Origin: Paenibacillus radicis (ex Gao et al. 2016)
GTDB lineage: Bacteria; Bacillota; Bacilli; Paenibacillales; Paenibacillaceae
Direction: 5' to 3'
DNA length: 64,000 bases
Assembly (NCBI RefSeq): GCF_014641555.1
Contig: NZ_BMHY01000017.1
Coordinates: 1-64,000 of the forward strand
A program made the position numbers and the translations under genes. Numbering within the stretch: position 1 is the first letter of the stretch; every line of letters starts with the position of its first letter. The notes under the pieces were generated by a model that was given only the letters and a program-made list of their open reading frames with translations, made no database searches and was not told where the DNA came from. This document shows, piece after piece, positions 58,880 to 64,000 of this stretch.

Positions 58880-58955
58880 GCGCGCCGTAGTTCAACAGGA
58901 TTGAGCGGCAGTATTGCAACAACAATTGGGCTCGAACAGCTCTGTCAGCAGAGAT
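58880..58955 (+). pseudogene. Possible degenerate tRNA
   Basis: GTAGTTCAACAGGATTGAGC (about 58887-58906) resembles a tRNA D-arm, and GCTCGAACAGC (about 58930) a T-arm, but no acceptor stem, no intact anticodon stem and no CCA end are found. It sits at the predicted transcription start upstream of the intact tRNA-Arg. Confidence 0.3.
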
Positions 58956-59010
58956 TGGTGGATGCAAATTTTTAGGCCTCATTCAACTTTTGTCATAACT
59001 TTACTTTCAC

Positions 59011-59085
59011 GGCTCCGTAGCTCAACGGATAGAGCAACCCTCTCCTAAAGGGTAGATGTCAGTTCGATTCTGGCCGGGGCCGCCA
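59011..59085 (+). tRNA. tRNA-Arg (anticodon CCT)
   Basis: 75 nt including encoded CCA. Acceptor stem GGCTCCG with CGGGGCC (one G-T pair), D-arm GCTCAACGGATAGAGC, anticodon stem ACCCT/AGGGT with loop CTCCTAA, T-loop TTCGATT. The anticodon CCT reads AGG. Followed by its own terminator. Confidence 0.96.
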
Positions 59086-59099
59086 TTTTAAAACACTTC

Positions 59100-59130
59100 A
59101 GAATCGCGTGGTTTCGCGATTCTTTTTATT
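59100..59130 (+). terminator. tRNA-Arg terminator
   Basis: AGAATCGCG pairs perfectly with CGCGATTCT across TGGTT, followed by TTTTTATTT. Confidence 0.85.
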
Positions 59131-59166
59131 TCTTTGAGGATGTTGAGATGAAGTTGTACTCACCGG

Positions 59167-60414
59167 TTACCCTTCTAGCTTGTCGAGTTCGACGCCTACC
59201 TCATGCAGCCTTTGTTGGATTTCATCGATTGGAGATGTCCAAATCTCCGAGAACATACTCAATGCCTTGTCGCTCCATATCGGATTTCTTGGTGAAATCG
59301 GCATCGTGTACGCATACTCCGCTTCTCTATAGTAAAGTTCTGCCGTCTCATCTGCCCCCTTGCGCGCAGCTTCGCGCAACGGCTCGAAGACCGGTACCGT
59401 ATAGTTAGCATGCGCAAGCGCGACCGCATCATCATTCGCGTTGAAATATAAATATTCAAGAAACTTCCATGCCTCTTTTGGAGCTTTGCTTTTGCTAGAT
59501 ATTCCGTAATAGACATAGCTTGCCGGATTGGCTCTGGCAGTCCCTTCGAAATGCGGCCAGGTTGCGATTCCCAGCTCCACAGTACTATTAGGTTTATTAT
59601 AAAGCTCCGTATCCATTGCCCTGCCGGACATCCCGACTATGCCCTCTTCAAAACGCGGGAAACTCTCCATTGACTTTCCTTTATTATGTTTAAAGTAATT
59701 GTACAGCCATTGAGCAACATGAACGGTCTCAGGGCTATCTATATAATCTTGGTACCATCCATCCGTTGATTGAATGCTGTTCCCGCTATTCTGTACGAGC
59801 CAACTGAATTGATTGGGGAAGGGTGGAAACACGAACGATAATTGTGAGCCATAAATATCAGTTCCAAGCTGGTCAATTGCACGCGAATACGAATCGTATT
59901 GCTCCCAAGTCCAATCGTCCCCAGGCATGTCTAATCCCGCTCGCTCAAATAGCCTCTTATTGTAATACATGACCGATGGATTTATGGATACCGGCACGAC
60001 GATCTGCTTGTCATTCAGAATCGAGCCAGCCAGCAACGCAGGTGGTAGTGAACTTTCAAGCGATTGAAGCGAGATATTCAGGTCTAGCAGCAGATCTTCC
60101 TTCTCAAGTTGCTTGAGATCGCCCGGTTCTCCGCTCGAAAATAAGACGATATCAGCAGGCAATTCTTCACGTAGATATTGTGTAGGGCTCATTATTTGCT
60201 TAGTATCTGTCTCTTCAACAACAATCTTGACTTGAGGATGCTCGGCATTGTATCGCTCCACGATATTTTCCAATGTTTTTGTTCTGCCTAACGGTAAAAC
60301 TTGAAATCGTATTTCCTGCGTAATTACCGGCTCTTTTTTGTTCAAATCTTTTTGACACGCCGTCAAACTAATCGCTATTCCGCAAACCACGAGTAGAGCA
60401 ATCATTCTTCTCAA
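59167..60414 (-). CDS. Family 1 extracellular solute-binding lipoprotein
   Basis: 415 residues. Signal peptide with lipobox LTAC (near 16-19), then a sugar-type family 1 binding fold: NIVERYNAEHPQVKIVVEE, ADIVLFSSGEPGDLKQLEKE, VPVSINPSVMYYNKRLFERA, TWEQYDSYSRAI, and KAPKEAWKFLEYLYFN near the end. TTG 60414 is chosen because GGAGG lies 9 nt upstream; the longer frame adds 40 codons with no signal-peptide logic. No permease or regulator gene is adjacent, so it is an orphan here or works with a transporter elsewhere. Convergent with tRNA-Arg. Confidence 0.85.
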   Translation of the reverse strand: MRRMIALLVVCGIAISLTACQKDLNKKEPVITQEIRFQVLPLGRTKTLENIVERYNAEHPQVKIVVEETDTKQIMSPTQYLREELPADIVLFSSGEPGDLKQLEKEDLLLDLNISLQSLESSLPPALLAGSILNDKQIVVPVSINPSVMYYNKRLFERAGLDMPGDDWTWEQYDSYSRAIDQLGTDIYGSQLSFVFPPFPNQFSWLVQNSGNSIQSTDGWYQDYIDSPETVHVAQWLYNYFKHNKGKSMESFPRFEEGIVGMSGRAMDTELYNKPNSTVELGIATWPHFEGTARANPASYVYYGISSKSKAPKEAWKFLEYLYFNANDDAVALAHANYTVPVFEPLREAARKGADETAELYYREAEYAYTMPISPRNPIWSDKALSMFSEIWTSPIDEIQQRLHEVGVELDKLEG

Positions 60415-60745
60415 CTTTGCAATCCTCCGAATTCTATTACTATGACATATATAAAAGTTAAGATTTATCAAAACTATAAAAAAGACACGACTAGAGGGAA
60501 GAACATCTCCCTTGGTGTCGTATCTGGTCCGCACTTGTAATATATCATATATGTACTTTTTTCTAATATATTATAATCCTATATTTTTTAGTTAATTCAT
60601 ACACAAACCAAATTGTCCTCATAATTCCAAATAAATTTCTTAGTAAGCGACAAGTAGTTATAGTGTCGGACGAGTAGCAAATTATAATATAATGGAATTA
60701 GAATAAATAGTATGTAGCATGGCAGAACTAAAGGATGTCGAAACG

Positions 60746-61118
60746 ATGCGAGAAAATATACATTTCCCGATATTTAGTATTACAGGGATCTTCTTTTTTA
60801 TAATAACCCTACTTAGTTAATCTATCCTTTAAATTGAGGCTGGTCTCAGATGAAGGGTTTCCCTTTCTTCTGTCTGTCGCTAATGCACTCCAATTAGTAT
60901 TCACGCCATTATGGGGCATTCTAGGAATTATTGAACTTGTAAAAATAATCAAACTACGCCGAAAACTAAATCCTGCGAACATGCAAAATAACAATGATAT
61001 ATCTATGTCTGAAGCCAGACGACTCAAATTAGGATTTCGATTAAGTCTTTGTTATATCATTCTGCTTGGATTTCAACTCTGTTACATCCTCATCAATTGG
61101 GATGAGGTTAATGTTTAA
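60746..61118 (+). pseudogene. Small membrane protein, apparently frameshifted
   Basis: ATG 60746 (AAGGATG upstream) opens a 24-codon frame encoding MRENIHFPIFSITGIFFFII then TLLS and stop. One frame over, an open frame from about 60807 continues LVNLSFKLRLVSDEGFPFLL and then two more hydrophobic stretches to 61118 (LVFTPLWGILGIIELVKIIK, FRLSLCYIILLGFQLCYILI). Removing one base in the CTT at 60812-60814 would join the two into a ~123-residue, three-TM protein. The downstream part alone would need a TTG at 60834 with no ribosome site. Either a broken gene or a sequencing slip. AT-rich compared with neighbours. Upstream 60415-60745 shows nothing else. Confidence 0.5.
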
Positions 61119-61150
61119 TTTCAAGATACTTCCAAAAAGGAATTCGACCT

Positions 61151-61600
61151 ATGAGCACATTTGATGTAACCTGTATCAGCATAGGAAACTATGGTCATGC
61201 ACTCTTAAGAGGTAAAACTTATACAGTGTTTGACGAAAAGAATGAAAATTATAGAATTACCGGTAATCATGGAAGAAGAGTATGGATCTCAAAATATTAT
61301 TTCGTTGAAGGAAAGCATCAAATACCCATTTTAACTAGTTGGAAATTAGACGATGAAATTAATGAATTTGAACTATTAGAAGTAACCTTAACTTTCACAG
61401 ACAGCAGCAAACGTTGGTGTTTAATTACGACCCCTGACAAATTGAAAAACTATTTGATGGATCAAGTTACATCTCCCCCGGGTATAAATATTCAACATCT
61501 AATCATTATGAAGACCCTCAACCAAGATGATATTGAAGAAACATTAAACTATCTGGATAATCAAAATGAATTATTTCAAGCCAGTAAACCTTTAGAATGA
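61151..61600 (+). CDS. Unknown protein in AT-rich islet
   Basis: 149 residues, soluble. N-terminal beta-rich part (GNYGHALLRGKTYTVFDEKN, YRITGNHGRRVWISKYYF) resembles a small SH3-like barrel, followed by a helical C-terminus (LNQDDIEETLNYLDNQNELF). No family recognised. ATG at 61151 with AAGGA 10 nt upstream. Markedly more AT-rich than the flanking core genes, suggesting acquisition. Confidence 0.7.
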   Translation: MSTFDVTCISIGNYGHALLRGKTYTVFDEKNENYRITGNHGRRVWISKYYFVEGKHQIPILTSWKLDDEINEFELLEVTLTFTDSSKRWCLITTPDKLKNYLMDQVTSPPGINIQHLIIMKTLNQDDIEETLNYLDNQNELFQASKPLE

Positions 61601-61658
61601 GTTGCTTGAGGAAGGTTCAAGACGCTCGGGATTAAATCAGAAAGGCGGTTACTCCTAA

Positions 61659-62108
61659 ATGAGCTTTACATGGCTGTCAGAATGGGCGGAGAGTCACAAC
61701 CTATTAGAAAGAACATCTAAAGGCTTCTCAAACTATATGGATAACTGGAAGAAAGACAATAGAGGTGACTTTTTTGCCACTTTTAGAGGGAAGTCCAATC
61801 TTAAAATGCTTCAAACCGAATTTCAATCTTATCAATTCACTCATTTAACAGAGAATCCTCATTATGTGAGTTGCACTTTAAATATTAGGTATTTGAACGA
61901 ATACATAGCCAACTACAGTATGATCTTTACGCTTGATGGCGAAGTACAGGATGACCTTATGGATTTCGATAAATTGTTGGCGAATACAATAAGAGAAGGA
62001 ACAGTAAAAGTGGAATTAATTGTACGTGCACGAAAACTTGGATATTCCGCTGCGGAAGTAGCCCAACTCGTGGATTTAGACGAAGAAACCGTACTACGAT
62101 TATATTAA
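61659..62108 (+). CDS. Unknown protein in AT-rich islet
   Basis: 149 residues. Trp-rich N-terminus (FTWLSEWAESHNLLERTSKG) and a mixed alpha/beta body; the C-terminal LGYSAAEVAQLVDLDEETVL looks like a small helix-turn-helix of the kind that ends Rpn/PD-(D/E)xK-associated proteins, though no nuclease motif is visible. ATG at 61659 behind AAAGGCGG. Low G+C like its neighbour. Confidence 0.65.
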   Translation: MSFTWLSEWAESHNLLERTSKGFSNYMDNWKKDNRGDFFATFRGKSNLKMLQTEFQSYQFTHLTENPHYVSCTLNIRYLNEYIANYSMIFTLDGEVQDDLMDFDKLLANTIREGTVKVELIVRARKLGYSAAEVAQLVDLDEETVLRLY

Positions 62109-62124
62109 ATAGGAGTGAACCACC

Positions 62125-62577
62125 ATGCATTTTCGAAAAGCACAAGAAACCGACCTGCCCGCTATTGTCCGCATGCTTGCGGACGACGAGCTCGGCTCGC
62201 AGCGCGAGCGCTTTGAAGACCCGCTTCCCGCAGTTTACCACGAAGCATTTGCCGCCATGGAGGCGCAAACCGGCAATCAAATCATTCTAGCCATCGAAGA
62301 CGAAGCAATTATTGGATGCCTCCAACTGGTTATCATACCCGGCCTCGCCCGGCAAGGGATGCTGCGTGCTCAAATCGAAGGGGTGCGGGTTGACAGCAGC
62401 TACCGGGGAAAAGGGGTGGGCGAAGCTTTGTTTCAAGAGGCGATTTCCATTGCCAAGTCTGCCGGATGCGGGCTGGTACAGCTGACAACGGACAAACAGC
62501 GCGGGGACGCTCATCGCTTCTACGATCGGCTTGGATTTACCGCCAGCCATGAGGGTATGAAGCTCATTCTTGAATAG
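62125..62577 (+). CDS. GNAT-family N-acetyltransferase
   Basis: 150 residues. Acetyl-CoA site VDSSYRGKGVGEALFQEAI (about 91-109, the R-x-x-G-x-G loop) and motif B LTTDKQRGDAHRFYDRLGF. Substrate unknown; this form with IPGLARQGMLRAQIEGVRV is common in Bacillales. ATG at 62125 with AGGAGTGA upstream, 16 nt after the islet gene; its base composition is like the core genome, unlike its left neighbours. Confidence 0.88.
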   Translation: MHFRKAQETDLPAIVRMLADDELGSQRERFEDPLPAVYHEAFAAMEAQTGNQIILAIEDEAIIGCLQLVIIPGLARQGMLRAQIEGVRVDSSYRGKGVGEALFQEAISIAKSAGCGLVQLTTDKQRGDAHRFYDRLGFTASHEGMKLILE

Positions 62578-62604
62578 AGGGCAAGCCTCATCTCAACAAT
62601 TAGG

Positions 62605-62649
62605 TTGACAATCCCCTGCGAATATTTAAAGATAATATTAAACGTTTAA
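62605..62649 (+). promoter_or_regulatory. Promoter and operator of the LacI-type gene
   Basis: -35 TTGACA at 62605-62610; the -10 is uncertain (GATAAT 62631-62636 gives a 20-nt spacer). A perfect 12-bp palindrome TTAAACGTTTAA (62638-62649) lies at the expected start site; its CG-centred half-sites are typical of LacI-family operators and it recurs upstream of the next gene, suggesting autoregulation. Confidence 0.55.
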
Positions 62650-62668
62650 ATTTTTCAAGGGGGCAATC

Positions 62669-63691
62669 ATGAAGGCTACCATTAAAGATGTCGCTAGAGA
62701 AGCCAAAGTATCCATCGCTACTGTCTCCAATGTCATTAACGGCAAGGATATTGTAAAGAAAGAGACGCGGGAAAAGGTAACGCGAGTCATTGAAAAGCTG
62801 AATTACGTTCCGGATCAAGCTGCCCGAACGATGATCCGGAAGAAGACCAACACAATCGGCATGGTCGTCCCTTCCCTTTCCAATGAATTCTGGGGTTCTC
62901 TCGCCGGCAATATACAAAGACAATTGCTCAACTTCGGCTACACCCTGCTTATTTTAACGACCGAATCCGACCCTAAAGTGGAGCAAATTTCGTTGAACAC
63001 GCTCAAAGAGCGAAATGTCGACGGCGTTATTATCGCATCCCTTGGCCTTGGAAGCAAGGCCGACAAACGCTATGTTGAAGCGCTGCTGGAATGGGGCATC
63101 CCCCTCGTTTCCTTCCACCCTTACGAGAAGAAGCTGACGACCGTATGGGGTGACTACATGGCCAGCTCCATGGAGGTTGTCGATCATCTGATTTCACTTG
63201 GCCATACGAAGATCGCCTATATCGGGTCTTATTTGAGCGGCATTGAACGGGAGCTGGGCTACCGTAATTCGCTGATGCTGAATCGGATTCCTGTTGATGA
63301 ACGGCTCATGATCAGCGGACAGGAAGAGAAATTTGAATTCTTCAGCCAGTACGGCTATGACTGTGCCAAGAAGCTTTGCAAGGATAACGTGGAATTCACT
63401 GCGATCTTCTGCTCGAACGATCTCATTGCAATTGGCGCAATCAAAGCCTTTGAGGATATGGGCATGCATGTCCCAACAGATAAAGCTGTGGTTGGATTTG
63501 ATGACATTAATATGGCCAGCCTGTACCGTCCTGCTCTAACGACTGTCAGACAGCCGATTACCGAGATGGCGAGCTCTGCCGTTACCATTCTGATTGAGCA
63601 AATTGAGAAGCCGGATACCGATCATTTTGCGAAAACAGTCACGTTCCCTATGAAGCTGATTATTCGAGAAAGCAGCGGCGCCCAAATCTAA
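62669..63691 (+). CDS. LacI-family transcriptional regulator
   Basis: 340 residues. N-terminal LacI HTH with hinge (TIKDVAREAKVSIATVSNVI, about 4-23; LNYVPDQAARTMI) and a periplasmic-binding-protein-like effector domain (IGMVVPSLSNEFW, GVIIAS, IFCSNDLIAIGAIKAFEDMG, VGFDDINMASLYRPALTTV). Probably controls the truncated binding-protein gene at 63889 and itself through AAACGTTT-type sites; effector is unknown but likely a sugar. ATG with AAGGGGG upstream. Confidence 0.93.
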   Translation: MKATIKDVAREAKVSIATVSNVINGKDIVKKETREKVTRVIEKLNYVPDQAARTMIRKKTNTIGMVVPSLSNEFWGSLAGNIQRQLLNFGYTLLILTTESDPKVEQISLNTLKERNVDGVIIASLGLGSKADKRYVEALLEWGIPLVSFHPYEKKLTTVWGDYMASSMEVVDHLISLGHTKIAYIGSYLSGIERELGYRNSLMLNRIPVDERLMISGQEEKFEFFSQYGYDCAKKLCKDNVEFTAIFCSNDLIAIGAIKAFEDMGMHVPTDKAVVGFDDINMASLYRPALTTVRQPITEMASSAVTILIEQIEKPDTDHFAKTVTFPMKLIIRESSGAQI

Positions 63692-63729
63692 TATTGACAG
63701 ATGGGTGCCGATAGGCTATTCTTCAAAAT

Positions 63730-63802
63730 ATAAACGTTTCAATTTTATTTATAGTTGTAAGCGTTTTAACATGTTATTCTAATTATAATTAAACGTTTTA
63801 TA
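63730..63802 (+). promoter_or_regulatory. Promoter with three LacI-type operator sites
   Basis: -35 TTGTAA (63755-63760), 17-nt spacer, -10 TCTAAT (63778-63783). Operator-like sites: ATAAACGTTTCAA (63730-63742), TGTAAGCGTTTTAA (63757-63770, overlapping the -35) and TTAAACGTTTTA (63789-63800, after the -10). The middle one also resembles a CcpA cre site. Confidence 0.6.
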
Positions 63803-63888
63803 TTATTCTAAGGTGGTGATGACAGACCCGTCTAACGGCTACGAAATCGGCAAGAGGCTACTACGAACATAAACAGGGGTGAATGTAA

Positions 63889-64000
63889 ATGTCTAAAAGA
63901 ATGTCGAAGAAATGGTTGACGGTTTTGTTCATTATCGTAATTGCTTTTTCTGTAACCGCTTGCAGCAGTGGCAGCAACGGTGAACCGCAGACGAACGGCT
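63889..64000 (+). CDS. Lipoprotein, start only (probable solute-binding protein)
   Basis: 37 codons before the window ends. ATG with AGGGGTGA upstream; MSKRMSKKWLTVLFIIVIAF then SVTACSSGSNG, a signal peptide with lipobox VTAC. Position behind a LacI-type regulator and its operators suggests the binding protein of a sugar ABC transporter. Truncated by the window edge, not by the gene. Confidence 0.75.
   Translation, partial: MSKRMSKKWLTVLFIIVIAFSVTACSSGSNGEPQTNG

Noticed and set aside
59060..62125. Integrated element bounded by tRNA-Arg 3' repeats
   Set aside because: I found no second copy of the tRNA 3' end downstream and no integrase gene.

Overview
The window is chromosomal DNA from a spore-forming, motile, aerobic Firmicute of the Paenibacillaceae type. 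Evidence for this: the conserved Bacillales block scr-dnaX-ebfC-recR-yaaL-bofA leading into an rRNA operon, the rpmE-rho-murA-fba-spo0F-pyrG-rpoE block, sporulation genes (bofA, spo0F, a Spo0E-like phosphatase), a delta subunit of RNA polymerase, frequent TTG/GTG starts with strong GGAGG ribosome sites, and about 50% G+C.

Layout. 1-5.1 kb (minus strand): leader and tandem promoters of an rRNA operon lying just off the left edge, then bofA, yaaL, recR, ebfC, dnaX, the SRP RNA, a lipoprotein and rpmE. 5.2-13.5 kb (minus): radical SAM protein, rho, murA, fba, spo0F, pyrG, rpoE. 13.9-20.7 kb: leaderless subtilisin, argS, a DUF1934 protein, a DNA glycosylase, a small secreted protein, speB and speE. 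20.9-30.2 kb (plus): class A PBP, ArsR regulator plus alkene reductase, the qoxABCD menaquinol oxidase operon and a lipoprotein cyclophilin. 30.2-34.6 kb (minus): an ECF sigma / anti-sigma operon with two membrane proteins, then an NAD(P)-binding protein and ywhD. 34.6-38.6 kb (plus): membrane M1 peptidase, a multi-TM protein, and a c-di-AMP riboswitch controlling an NlpC/P60 hydrolase. 38.7-50.6 kb: methyltransferase, glyoxalase-like protein, a repeat-rich intergenic region, MFS transporter, GNAT, YkuI-like EAL protein, motAB, rluF, a PAS histidine kinase, a dense DnaA-box cluster, tadA and a Spo0E-like gene. 50.9-57.9 kb: an unusual peptide/nickel-type ABC transporter. 58-64 kb: a structured non-coding stretch with tRNA-Arg(CCT), an orphan solute-binding lipoprotein, an AT-rich islet of unrecognised genes, and a LacI-type regulator upstream of a truncated lipoprotein gene.

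The most notable observation is the solute-binding protein at 56028-57854. Its two sequence blocks are in swapped order relative to the family-5 (OppA/DppA) fold, as in a circular permutation. It is encoded with two permeases that carry long extra N-terminal membrane regions and a fused double ATPase. Other points of interest are a seven-member DnaA-box cluster beside a sporulation-type kinase, a terminator whose 3' arm is the ribosome site of the next gene, a sigma factor that seems to start at ATT, and paired intergenic elements with terminal inverted repeats.
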